DNA of 64,000 bases from Athripsodes cinereus (taxonomy: Eukaryota; Arthropoda; Insecta; Trichoptera; Leptoceridae), in contig OX388314.1 of NCBI GenBank assembly GCA_947579605.1, positions 7,440,001-7,504,000 on the forward strand, written 5' to 3'. The position numbers and the translations under genes were made by a program. Positions 1-11,700 of this stretch are shown piece by piece. Numbering within the stretch: position 1 is the first letter of the stretch; every line of letters begins with the position of its first letter. The notes below the pieces were generated by a model, which was given only the letters and a program-made list of their open reading frames with translations, searched no databases and had not been told where the DNA came from.

Positions 1-536
1 CTGTCCTGTGGGAGACCTACTCACTACACTAGTATACTGCATATCATACATACACACACACATTATACCTTTATAATATTACTGTACCTGCGTACATTAT
101 ATAAGTATATTACCATGACAAAGATGCAGCGAGCAGTTAGACCAGATAACTGATAACATCACACATCACACAATCCTTTCATTCTGAAAACATGACGATC
201 ATACTAAGTAGCATGTGTCATCATAAACAAGAAGCTGCGCATTTAGTACCTAAATATTTTGTATAAAAAATATTAATATGACAATTGCCTGAAAGATATT
301 ATTGCAAGAATAGAAGAAACAATAGGCTTGTTTGAAACAATAACTTTGAACTGTGAGTGTATTCTACCATTGTAATTCCACCTTCATGATACTCGTACAA
401 GCAAATTGCTTACTGTGAGGTTTTCTAGTATGTATTTAGGTTTATTCCAAATCTAATATTCTGAGCTGAAAAATCTGAGCTGTGAAATAAAATATTCCGA
501 AAATTTCTGCAATTTACCTATTCATCTTAATATATC
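1..536. other. AT-rich spacer, nothing recognised
   Basis: No long ORF, RNA gene or clear repeat end was seen; there is only short CA-rich simple sequence near position 50-62. Confidence 0.5.
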
Positions 537-596
537 TATCTATACTACCACGGCATTTCCACAAGTGGTATAACCAATGAACTAACTGCATGTAAT
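537..596 (-). mobile_element. Family A retroelement, 3'-end fragment (diverged)
   Basis: The sequence matches, in reverse orientation, the 3' end of the roughly 245-bp family A repeat: an ACTACCACGGCAT block, then an ACAAGTGG block, then a CTGCATGTAA block. It is diverged and only about 60 bp long. Confidence 0.6.
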
Positions 597-1450
597 ATAA
601 TAAAGAAAGTTTTTCCTGATTTAAAAAATACGACATCTAGAATAACGACCTGTTGCATTAAAAAAAATCTCTTTAAATATTTAGCGAAAATAAACTTCTA
701 GTACTAACCATAATTATCATAAGAATTTGAACATCTTGGACTTTATCTTATAGAGACTTTATGACTATGAAAGTAACTTTGGTACCTCATAATTGAATAA
801 ACTTTTTAAATGTCTTATATGAGATGATTTTCATCTAATTTATGAAATTTCTTAACATGTTATTGAAAAAAGTGTTTTTTGCTCGCTCTTTAAGATGCAC
901 CTAATCCACTAATGTGATTCGCTTTCTTTTCTGATCTGATAGCATTTCCTCTGATCGTAAAGAAATATCCCATTCTCGTAATACATAAATGTATTGATTC
1001 CATATTAAGTAAGAACATCCTACGGTGATTGGACTTCCACAACAATTACGTATCACGATTAAATAAAAGTATTTCAAGAATTAAGATTTTAATTACTGAA
1101 TCTTGTCCCATTAATCAGCCTTAACATAAATTTTAATTAATTTTTATGTTCGCGTAAGACGAACAAACTCATAGTGATTATTTATATGTATGCGGAGGTA
1201 TTTTTATATATTTTCTTTATATACAATCTAGTAAAGTACAAAGCTCACTAGTGTAATGTTTACAGTATACTTATTAAGATTTATTAATGTAAATATAAAA
1301 TAAACATTATATCAATTATTTCTCCCTAATGAATTGTTAATAAAATTGAAGATTGCACATCCTGCTGCTGCTATCTAGTATGAACTTCACGACGGTAGCA
1401 ATTGCGTTTACTTGGGTTTTAAATAATCAAAAATAGTTATGATAAACAAT
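597..1450. other. AT-rich spacer, nothing recognised
   Basis: No supported gene was seen in this stretch. Confidence 0.5.
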
Positions 1451-1700
1451 ATTATAATATATATAAAATTATAAAATATTATAAAATTTGAAAACAACAC
1501 AAACACTGTTTACTTTCAATATATTTATTTATTTTCGGCAGAGGCCTTTCGGACTTAATCCATCTTCAGTGCCTTATACTTATGAAGATGGACTAAGTCC
1601 GAAAGGCCTCTGCCGAAAATAAATAAATATAGTGAAAGTAAACAGTGTTTGTGTTGTTTTTATAATTTTATAATATTTTATAATTTTATAATATTATATA
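1451..1700. repeat. Near-perfect 250-bp inverted repeat (hairpin, MITE-like)
   Basis: Two arms of about 115 bp are inverted copies of each other around a 14-bp loop at 1569-1582. The inner arms carry CGGCAGAGGCCTTTCGGAC and its complement, and the outer arms carry ACACAAACACTGTTTAC and its complement. The outer ends fade into TATAAAATTATAA sequence. The very high arm identity suggests a fold-back MITE or a recent palindromic event. No coding capacity is seen. Confidence 0.8.
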
Positions 1701-2440
1701 TATATATATATATAATAAAAATGAACTTTCACAAAGTTGACACCGGTAAAATAGAATCTCTATATAAACAATATCTTTTATATAAATGTCATAATAAATT
1801 AATATCTGTGGAATTTCATGTCCCAAGCTGACAACATTCAATAGTTTTTAAATATGTTCAACAAAATTCTTTTGATTGTCATTACAACTAGAAAATGGGT
1901 GGAATGTGTTTTTTTCACAGATGATTTCCACGGTTGATATCCATTAAATTTCTAAAAATGGTACAACCAGTAATATGGATACACATACTATACCTATCTA
2001 TATCTTAAAAAATTATCTATACTTTTGTAGTTTTTGTTTTTGTCAATATGTATGTATTGTTTTTATTTTGTGAAATGTATGAAGGAAGCAGATATCGTGG
2101 TCGTGCACCAACCATAGATTTTTATATATAATACCTAGATGGAGTACTCGTATGTATTTTTATTGTAATAAAGTGAGGCACCATTTTTCGGCAATTTTGA
2201 CAGATCGATTGGCGAAAAGAAGTGTGGTAAATCGCTTAAAACGTCGACAAGAACTTCAAATAATGTCCAATTACGTTTTAATAAATGTAAAAATGATATA
2301 TTTTTATAAAAATGCGAGAAATACTTCATAAAATGTAGGAAACACCACAGGCTTTCGCCAACCATTCTGTCAAAAATTCATAGATTTTGCCTCACTTTTG
2401 TAAATGAGTCAGGGTTCTAGGTTTTTTATGGAACTCTGTG
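1701..2440. other. AT-rich spacer, nothing recognised
   Basis: A short (TA)n run lies at about 1697-1713. No gene is supported; the open frames here have no protein-like features. Confidence 0.5.
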
Positions 2441-2578
2441 GCACCAACTAGGTGGAGTGACATGATCCTGAAAGCAACAGTATCCTCTGTTGTGAACGCT
2501 CATCGCATAGCTCAAAACAGACACAAGTGGAGGGAGGTTACCAAGAGAGTCTACTGCTGCCACCATTTTTGGACGTAA
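2441..2578 (+). pseudogene. LINE reverse transcriptase C-terminal fragment
   Basis: A 45-codon plus-strand frame reads TRWSDMILKA, later RIAQNRHKWREVTKRV, and ends at TAA 2576-2578. An RW-D-I, then A-NR-KWRE arrangement is the usual end of many insect non-LTR retrotransposon ORF2 proteins. Everything upstream is missing or too decayed to recognise, so this is a 5'-truncated dead copy. The LINE clade is not assigned. Confidence 0.7.
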
Positions 2579-3110
2579 ATACAATAGGGATTAGATATTT
2601 TTTATACAAATATTCTTAAGACCTTTTATAGAATAGCCGTAAGGTTTTATTTTGCATTTAGTATTAGCGCGTTGATGTTTCTGTCCATACAAATATAATT
2701 ATTTACATTGTCGGACGTGGTGTTACTCGTACAATTATGGATTATGGACATAGTTTACAAGATGATAAATTAATAATACAACATGTAATTACTTCACGGT
2801 TGGATGAATTCACACACATTACATACCAACACATACATTTATGTTTATGTAACTATTAGGTATCCGTCATAATAACACTCGTTCACACATTGATAACAAC
2901 AAAGTTCTGAAAACAATTACAATCTCATAATTACTACATAGAAGTCTTTATAAAGCGAACAAAATGATTTTTTTTATTCTAATATATTATCGAAGTGTTA
3001 AATTACAATTGATAAATTAATTTACTGTACACTTTCTTAGAAACATATTTTTTAATAAATTTTCAACAGTGGATACAGAAACTTTGGCATTTAAAAAATA
3101 CTTGGTGTAA
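2579..3110. other. AT-rich spacer, nothing recognised
   Basis: No supported gene or repeat end was seen. Confidence 0.5.
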
Positions 3111-3257
3111 GACGTGTAATATCTGTAATTCAGAGATGAGGTATACCACTCATACTAAATGTCAACATTTATATTGGGACGGAAAGAACAACTTGCATGT
3201 TCATTACATGCAGTTGGTTTGCTGGCAACCCCATAAGTGGAATTTTTCGTGATGGCA
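3111..3257 (+). mobile_element. Family A retroelement, 3' half
   Basis: The family A landmarks appear in order on the plus strand: a diverged TTCAGAGATGAGG block, a GGGACGGAAAGAACA block, TTGCATGTTCATTACATGCA, a GGCAACCCCATAAGTGG block, and the GTGATGG end. The 5' half is absent. Confidence 0.7.
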
Positions 3258-3344
3258 AATCGACAAAGCCATGCATACGAGTAACTATATTAATCGAAAT
3301 ACCTACCTACCTATATATTGTAATCTTAGGAATTAAACATAAAT

Positions 3345-3388
3345 ACTACTACTACTATACCATCACGGCATACCCCACAAGTGGGGTA
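3345..3388 (-). mobile_element. Family A 3'-terminal fragment, opposite orientation
   Basis: The (CTA)n tail is followed by CCATCACGGCATACCCCACA and AGTGGGGTA. This is the family A 3' terminus on the minus strand, about 90 bp from an oppositely oriented copy. Confidence 0.75.
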
Positions 3389-5540
3389 AAACAAAATATT
3401 TTTTAAAGATAAATATTTTTCTATTAACCCTGAACTATATTTTACACATAAGTGCGTATTAGAGAAAATTATTTCGGAATAAAACAACTGAAGCAAACTC
3501 ACATATACGTTAATATTATGCGTATACCTAAAAAATATCAAATCAAATTCAAAGCAATGTCAAAAATATTCAGGAATTTTATTTTCAATTGATGAACAGT
3601 TAAACTCAATTTATAAAAGATTAATGTTCATTTATACAGAATTTTTCACGTTTTCACGTCTCTAATTATCGTGTTTTTATACGCATGTTGATGGTAGATA
3701 CCAACCTAATAATATTATTAATTTATATTATTGCAACACAATGTAAATTATATCCATGTAAACCTGTGAAATGGTGATAATTTCTCGAGTAACGCCCAGT
3801 GATGATAGAAATCACAATGTTATATAGGTGTAATAAATATGTATGTATGTAAATAGGTAGGTGCATGAAGTTAGCAAACACAAACTACTGTCTGGGATTT
3901 CATACAATAAAACTCTCACGAATATCGTATTTCACAGCTCGTCTTCACTTCATTGTATTCTATTGACAATGTTTTTTATAAAGCCAGTGTCGGAATCCGT
4001 TATGCATTCAAACTTAAAAAAAAGAACATAATTAGGTAGCTGTCTATTAAAGCTATCATAATTTGTCTATGCATAAAAAATAGATGGATAATAATAACTT
4101 TCCTTCATTTTTAGATTTTTAATCCAAAGAAAGAAGAAGAGATAAGACAACAGTTTGTTCGTTGTGTTCGCCGAGCAGTGTGAACGCAGTTTATTACAGA
4201 AATTTAAAAAAGCTTTCAAAATGTTTTCGACACCAAAATCGAAACTTTATAATATCTGCCTTCCATAATGCATGGTATTTTTCACAATCTTCACTAAACA
4301 AAAAAAAAACGAACGCGTAAAAGGTTTAAATATCAGCCTTTCTCATTATTTAAGTTTATTTTCAGCCTTTTTAGCAATGATATTCCGTGGGTAACTCCAT
4401 CGGTATACATTAGTTTCTTTGAGTATGTAATCGTGCTATCGTAATGTCCGCTCTTATCAATGATTGTAACTCTGAGACATTAATATTGATTCTTTATCAA
4501 TTTATATAGGCGATTAAATTTACAAATGTTTGTTTTTCTGTTGAAATAAAAATATGTGTCTCCTATAAAAAAAAATTGAATAAAATATCTAATGTAATAA
4601 AGGATTTAATATTATTTCCTTATCCTCTCAAAACACATCATTTATGGGATATACAGAGAGGACTGAAGCCAGATACCGAACCTTAATAGGGAACGGACCA
4701 GTATCGAATTATTAGCGATTTATTTTCATTAGTTAAGTTTCTTCACAAGTAACAATTAAAATATTTTTATCCATTTGTTATTAATTATTCTAATTCAATT
4801 TCATTTTTATACAAATACAATGTACCAAAAGTAAGTAAATTTGAAAACTTGAAATTAGAAAATAGTAATTAATAATAAAAATACATACACTTTGTCAGCA
4901 AACACAATAAATCTTACATTATGTACTAACATTAATATAACAAATGTGTATTATCATTGGTTCGCCTGTTGTTCTCATTAAAACAATTTCCATTTCGCTT
5001 TTCATAATCATGTTCACAACTAACCCATTGTTGTGACTCTCATTAATTATTATTCCAACTTAGAAAATACATAAAAATAATAATTAATTGTTATAATTAG
5101 ACTTAGCATGTAACAATAATAGCAATCATAATTATATGGTTGTCTTATTACAAACAACATGTTTAAGGAATTACTCCCGACGCCGATCTTTTTCATATAA
5201 GGGGTGCAGAAGCAAAGCCACATTGATCCTACATTGAAAATGAGATAACAGCTCATTATTATTTCTACTGGATATTTTTTATTTTGTTTATTTAAGCTGA
5301 TTTAACTATATTGTACCCAGCTAATATACGAACATTTTTGGATTCATCATTCAATATTTTTTAAAGTGGATCGATTCACTATACTTCTATACCTCCCATA
5401 TCAGAATTTTGTTTTATAAAAAAATCAGATTACTTGGCAACCCCATCACCATGTGAGACTGATAAGTGCCCAAGGAGAAGAAAAAGAAAAAATATGTAAT
5501 TAATTAAATAAATAAAATAAATAAGTAAATTAAATTAATA
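3389..5540. other. AT-rich spacer, nothing recognised
   Basis: About 2.1 kb without supported genes. The short open frames have low-complexity, non-protein-like composition. Confidence 0.45.
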
Positions 5541-5585
5541 AATAAAATGAAATGCACTTTATTGTACAAATAATGAAACTGTACT
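5541..5585 (-). mobile_element. LINE/SINE 3'-end fragment with AATAAA-type signal
   Basis: The reverse complement reads TTTGTACAATAAAGTGCATT followed by an A-rich tail. It resembles the terminus of the element at 22641-22768, which also ends in a TGTGCAATAAAG block. Confidence 0.45.
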
Positions 5586-5820
5586 AAACGACCAACCAAG
5601 TTATCTAATATATTATATTCCTGTAAACAAACTGCGATCCAAATTTAATAATCTTCGAAAGATCTTCGCAATCGTTTAATTGCCCACTTTTCTATGATGT
5701 TTGATAATATTGGGGCTCAGGAGACTATTTTAAAAGAACCAATTAATTTGATATTTGTAAGATAAAAGATACAAAAATGAACTAAGACGGCACCGGGAAT
5801 AGCTCCCAGGCTAAGTGCAC

Positions 5821-6990
5821 TGCATGTTTTTGTGTATTTAAGTATTGTTATTTTTTAAGAATTTTACCAAGACCCCGGCAGACCTCATGCGGCGCAGATA
5901 TAGACACCTGATATTCACACAAAACGCGTAACATGTTTCCTCTACTGCCGGTTATCTATTTAAATATTTACTTAAACTTAATTTGAGTGTTATTTTTAAT
6001 TAAATGACTATAAAAATAGTAAAGATTTTTGGGTAGATGGCGCTCTTGTAGCTGACTGAACCCATAACTACTCCAATTTTTTAATTAAATATAATAGTTT
6101 ATCAATTAAGTTTTTATTTTATTTTTATTTTCCGACCAAAATTAAGTGTTTTTTATTTATTAGTTTTGTTTTTTGTGTTTGTTTCTTAAAATTAAGTGAT
6201 ACAATTTAATAAAATTGAATCTAATACCTGAAATTTGTGACAATAAAAATAGTATGTATGATTCGTATTTTAAATTTAGCTATTAAACATAATCTTTTAA
6301 ACTCAAAATTTAGCTATTAAACATAATCTTTTAAACTCAAATAATGTAATACCTTATTATAAATACAACCCGGAACAGGTATTAGAAAATCAAAATTATA
6401 GGCTCTATTATGATAAAACCATAATAACAGATGGACAAATACATCATAATAGACCCGATTTAGTATTACATGATAAACGTAATAAAATAACGTACCTAAT
6501 CGACATCGCTGTCTCAAATACACATAATATACAAACAACCGTCGCAGAAAAAATACGTAAATATACAGAACTAGCAGGAGAAATAAAAAATATTTGGCAT
6601 TCTAGGTCCGTTTATATAATACCTTTAGTCATGTCAGCTACAGGGGTAACTCCGAAATCTTTAATAAATAATTTACAAAAATTAGATTTACCGGTTAATT
6701 TGTACATTAAAATTCAAAAATCTATTATAATAAACACTTGTAATATTGTAAAAAGGTTTCTGAACACAGATATTTCAGGCACAATGCTGGTATTTTGATC
6801 TCGCGTTTTGAGCCTAATCCTTTGATATCCTATATATATCTGGATAGGTGAATTTTTCCCGGCATTAGACTGTTAAGTTTTTGTGTGATCATGACTGATC
6901 ATATGGAGACTTATCTGGTTGTATAATGCTGAGAAGTGTGGATGGCAGTTCTGCCGCCGCGTAAAAAAAAATAAAAAAAAAATAAAAGTG
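5821..6990 (+). mobile_element. Truncated R4/Dong-like non-LTR retrotransposon, copy 1
   Basis: A 5' untranslated-like part (a GGTAGATGGCGCTCTTGTAG block at about 6030) is followed by only the last 165 codons of an ORF and then a 3' UTR ending in an A-rich tail with AATAAA words (6962-6990). The start is not certain; 5821 is the duplication boundary, not a demonstrated element end. The central and 5' coding portions are missing. Confidence 0.6.
6301..6798 (+). pseudogene. Restriction-like endonuclease C-terminus of a retrotransposon ORF, copy 1
   Basis: The plus-strand frame is open from just after a TAA at 6298-6300 to TGA 6796-6798, 165 codons with no natural start. Visible features are TIITDGQIHHNRPDLVLHD, then the second acidic residue in TYLIDIAVS, giving a PD-X14-D arrangement. 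EKIRKYTELAGEIKNIW, IIPLVMSATGV and CNIVKRFLN follow. PD-X(12-14)-D plus a downstream lysine is the signature of the restriction-like endonuclease at the C-terminus of R2/R4/CRE-group elements (known for the group). Assignment to R4/Dong is my inference from the overall pattern. No reverse transcriptase is present, so this is a relic. The antisense 73-aa frame over it is a shadow. Confidence 0.75.
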
Positions 6991-7310
6991 ACAAAGAATA
7001 TTGTAAATGCGCTCTTGAAGTGATTTCATTACAAAAACAGCGCAATATAAGTGATCCGATAATAAAAATAAATAAAAAAGATATTGAGTTTCTCTAACTT
7101 GTGATTCTCTATTAAAAATATTTTAAAAATTTTATCATATTTACGATATGGATTTATAATATATTTTCAGGAAAATTTAATATATTTTTATTCAACACTT
7201 TCTATTTAATTTAAAAATGATAGTAAAATTTTATAAATTTAATAATAATGTTGACCAGAAGCAGCAAAAAAAAATTGTTCATTAAAAAAAGAAATACAGT
7301 AACCATAAAT

Positions 7311-7396
7311 ATCCCGTGGAGTTCCCGTCAAACAATAAGTCTCCCTACTCTTTTCTGTCAGTTTTCAAGCATCCTGTAAAAGGCAGGTGTTCGTGA
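7311..7396 (+). mobile_element. Family A 5' fragment, copy 1
   Basis: ATCCCGTGGAGTTCCC, a GTCTCCC block and CCTGTAAAAGGCAGGTGTTC appear in the order of the family A 5' half; the 3' half is absent. Confidence 0.7.
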
Positions 7397-9187
7397 CACT
7401 TCACATAATATAAGACATACATAGGTATATTATCGAATAAAAAAATAAAACTTTACATGTATTTTGTAAATCCAATATTTTGCTAAAACATCTATGTCTA
7501 ACAAAATCTGACTACGTAGTTACATTTGTGCACAAGTTGAAGACCTCAGCGACAGTGTAAGACCTCACATGAGGAATGGCACACACATATTAATAATTAG
7601 GGACATAAATTAATATCCGTTAATTAATTTTGCCACTTGGGACGATTACTACCCGACCGACGGCGTTTGATGTTGTTTTATAGACGTCTTTTATACTTTA
7701 TTATTAATCATCATCATTATAAAATATCACCATATACAAGTATACACAAGATATTAGATAAAGATAAAACTGTTATATTTTACATTAATGAGGCTATTCT
7801 CTAATTACAAAACAATACAAACACAGGTGTTGATCTCACGATATATTATATTATTAGGTATAATATGTTTTTTTCGAGCCGTAATTAAATTGTAAGTAAT
7901 TGAATGAATAAACACAAGAAATGGTAAAAAAAAATAATGTAGTGAGCTTATAGGAATAGACAATGTGTAGGTACCTACTGCCACATAGTCGGTTCCAATA
8001 ATCTATCTATCCATTACCAGGTTTTATTAAAGAAAAAAACTCTTTGTAAATTATATTATTTACGTATTACATTATATGTAGATATTAAATTTAAAAAAAA
8101 ATCATTTATATTATTTTGCATGCAGAAAAAGGCCTAAAACATATTTATTGTGATGAATTTTATTATTTTTAAATTAATCGGGGGAATATAAATTACAACT
8201 GAAAAATTAATTCTGTTGAGCATCAACAACTAACGACTTACATATTTATTGTTGTTGGACCACAAGATTTAAAATCCAGATACTATCTACATATATTTAT
8301 TACTTATTTCAAAAATATGTTTTATTGCATTTTAATTACATAAATATATTAAAATTTCTCAATGAAACGAAAGAAGAAACTATTTGAAACCTTCAATAAT
8401 TAATTAAATATGTTTTACTTAATTAATATAAGTAATTTTATTAATTAGACACATAAATAAACACACGTGTAATGGATTGAGTGGGTCAACAAGTACGTAC
8501 TCTCCTGTCCATCTTAAAACGAGTGTAATATTCGATTTGTTACAATATTATGCATACCAGGTAGGTACTTATTACTATGAAAGTATTATGTATGTAGGTA
8601 ACTGCCCAGTACCTACCTATTATATACGGTGGATATTGTTGATAGTTTATTGAAGTGTCACCGCTAACGCTGGCTGGGGATATTCGATACCTACTGGAGA
8701 CTCGATAGCAATATTTACGGAGGTAGTATAAATTAATTTATATGCATAAACCATCGATTACTAATTAATTAACTGACTGGTCACCTCGATAAATTAACAT
8801 ATCACAGGGAATTTTTATAAGTTAAGAAATTGAAACAGACCAGCATAATTTTAATAACATGTCTATATTTTTATATTACGTAGAAATTATTTTGCACAAA
8901 GAATAATATTATATCTGTCCCATTTGCTGGATTCAGTTGCTTGACCATATAAATGGAAGCTATTTTGAGTATATAAATGGACGTGAGAAACGGAAGAAAA
9001 ACAACAAGAATTAATGTAATTGTATTTCACATGAAAATCTCCTAAATTATGAAATCAAAATAAAAAAATATCAAGTTATATTCTCTCGCTCCTAGTTCAC
9101 CGACTCACTATTTATATATATATATGTATTTCTTCTTCCAATACACACATGTATTGAGAAGATAATATCTTTCGAATAAATATCGTA

Positions 9188-10357
9188 TGCATGTTTTTGT
9201 GTATTTAAGTATTGTTATTTTTTAAGAATTTTACCAAGACCCCGGCAGACCTCATGCGGCGCAGATATAGACACCTGATATTCACACAAAACGCGTAACA
9301 TGTTTCCTCTACTGCCGGTTATCTATTTAAATATTTACTTAAACTTAATTTGAGTGTTATTTTTAATTAAATGACTATAAAAATAGTAAAGATTTTTGGG
9401 TAGATGGCGCTCTTGTAGCTGACTGAACCCATAACTACTCCAATTTTTTAATTAAATATAATAGTTTATCAATTAAGTTTTTATTTTATTTTTATTTTCC
9501 GACCAAAATTAAGTGTTTTTTATTTATTAGTTTTGTTTTTTGTGTTTGTTTCTTAAAATTAAGTGATACAATTTAATAAAATTGAATCTAATACCTGAAA
9601 TTTGTGACAATAAAAATAGTATGTATGATTCGTATTTTAAATTTAGCTATTAAACATAATCTTTTAAACTCAAAATTTAGCTATTAAACATAATCTTTTA
9701 AACTCAAATAATGTAATACCTTATTATAAATACAACCCGGAACAGGTATTAGAAAATCAAAATTATAGGCTCTATTATGATAAAACCATAATAACAGATG
9801 GACAAATACATCATAATAGACCCGATTTAGTATTACATGATAAACGTAATAAAATAACGTACCTAATCGACATCGCTGTCTCAAATACACATAATATACA
9901 AACAACCGTCGCAGAAAAAATACGTAAATATACAGAACTAGCAGGAGAAATAAAAAATATTTGGCATTCTAGGTCCGTTTATATAATACCTTTAGTCATG
10001 TCAGCTACAGGGGTAACTCCGAAATCTTTAATAAATAATTTACAAAAATTAGATTTACCGGTTAATTTGTACATTAAAATTCAAAAATCTATTATAATAA
10101 ACACTTGTAATATTGTAAAAAGGTTTCTGAACACAGATATTTCAGGCACAATGCTGGTATTTTGATCTCGCGTTTTGAGCCTAATCCTTTGATATCCTAT
10201 ATATATCTGGATAGGTGAATTTTTCCCGGCATTAGACTGTTAAGTTTTTGTGTGATCATGACTGATCATATGGAGACTTATCTGGTTGTATAATGCTGAG
10301 AAGTGTGGATGGCAGTTCTGCCGCCGCGTAAAAAAAAATAAAAAAAAAATAAAAGTG
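9188..10357 (+). mobile_element. Truncated R4/Dong-like non-LTR retrotransposon, copy 2
   Basis: Duplicate of 5821-6990; it contains the same 5' UTR-like part, the same C-terminal coding relic and the same A-rich tail. Confidence 0.6.
9668..10165 (+). pseudogene. Restriction-like endonuclease C-terminus of a retrotransposon ORF, copy 2
   Basis: Same 165-codon relic as at 6301-6798, with the same PD-X14-D motif and no visible difference in the coding part. It lacks a start and any reverse transcriptase. Confidence 0.75.
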
Positions 10358-10677
10358 ACAAAGAATATTGTAAATGCGCTCTTGAAGTGATTTCATTACA
10401 AAAACAGCGCAATATAAGTGATCCGATAATAAAAATAAATAAAAAAGATATTGAGTTTCTCTAACTTGTGATTCTCTATTAAAAATATTTTAAAAATTTT
10501 ATCATATTTACGATATGGATTTATAATATATTTTCAGGAAAATTTAATATATTTTTATTCAACACTTTCTATTTAATTTAAAAATGATAGTAAAATTTTA
10601 TAAATTTAATAATAATGTTGACCAGAAGCAGCAAAAAAAAATTGTTCATTAAAAAAAGAAATACAGTAACCATAAAT

Positions 10678-10763
10678 ATCCCGTGGAGTTCCCGTCAAAC
10701 AATAAGTCTCCCTACTCTTTTCTGTCAGTTTTCAAGCATCCTGTAAAAGGCAGGTGTTCGTGA
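10678..10763 (+). mobile_element. Family A 5' fragment, copy 2
   Basis: Duplicate of 7311-7396 within the tandem duplication. Confidence 0.7.
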
Positions 10764-11689
10764 CACTTCACATAATATAAGACATACATAGGTATATTAT
10801 CGAATAAAAAAATAAAACTTTACATGTATTTTGTAAATCCAATATTTTGCTAAAACATCTATGTCTAACAAAATCTGACTACGTAGTTACATTTGTGCAC
10901 AAGTTGAAGACCTCAGCGACAGTGTAAGACCTCACATGAGGAATGGCACACACATATTAATAATTAGGGACATAAATTAATATCCGTTAATTAATTTTGC
11001 CACTTGGGACGATTACTACCCGACCGACGGCGTTTGATGTTGTTTTATAGACGTCTTTTATACTTTATTATTAATCATCATCATTATAAAATATCACCAT
11101 ATACAAGTATACACAAGATATTAGATAAAGATAAAACTGTTATATTTTACATTAATGAGGCTATTCTCTAATTACAAAACAATACAAACACAGGTGTTGA
11201 TCTCACGATATATTATATTATTAGGTATAATATGTTTTTTTCGAGCCGTAATTAAATTGTAAGTAATTGAATGAATAAACACAAGAAATGGTAAAAAAAA
11301 ATAATGTAGTGAGCTTATAGGAATAGACAATGTGTAGGTACCTACTGCCACATAGTCGGTTCCAATAATCTATCTATCCATTACCAGGTTTTATTAAAGA
11401 AAAAAACTCTTTGTAAATTATATTATTTACGTATTACATTATATGTAGATATTAAATTTTAAAAAAAATCATTTATATTATTTTGCATGCAGAAAAAGGC
11501 CTAAAACATATTTATTGTGATGAATTTTATTATTTTTAAATTAATCGGGGGAATATAAATTACAACTGAAAAATTAATTCTGTTGAGCATCAACAACTAA
11601 CGACTTACATATTTATTGTTGTTGGACCACAAGATTTAAAATCCAGATACTATCTACATATATTTATTACTTATTTCAAAAATATGTTT

Positions 11690-11700
11690 TATTGCATTTT
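11690..11700 (+). repeat. Target-site duplication, left copy (LINE)
   Basis: TATTGCATTTT, identical to 14848-14858 and to the single copy at 8323-8333 in the uninterrupted duplicate. Confidence 0.95.

Larger units (their letters stand above)
5821..9186 (+). repeat. Direct tandem duplication, copy 1 (about 3.37 kb)
   Basis: The sequence from 5821 repeats from 9188 at a constant offset of 3367, apart from the LINE inserted in copy 2. Copies are almost identical by eye; one clear difference is T3A9 versus T4A8 near 8090 and 11457. Copy 1 holds a truncated R4-like element, a family A 5' fragment, and the intact empty site of the LINE (8323-8333). From about 7400 to 9186 nothing else is recognised. 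Both copies lie in direct orientation, separated by one extra base at 9187. Confidence 0.95.

Noticed and set aside
6317..6538. Antisense 73-aa frame, also at 9684-9905
   Set aside because: It lies opposite the retrotransposon C-terminal relic, whose plus-strand frame has recognisable motifs.
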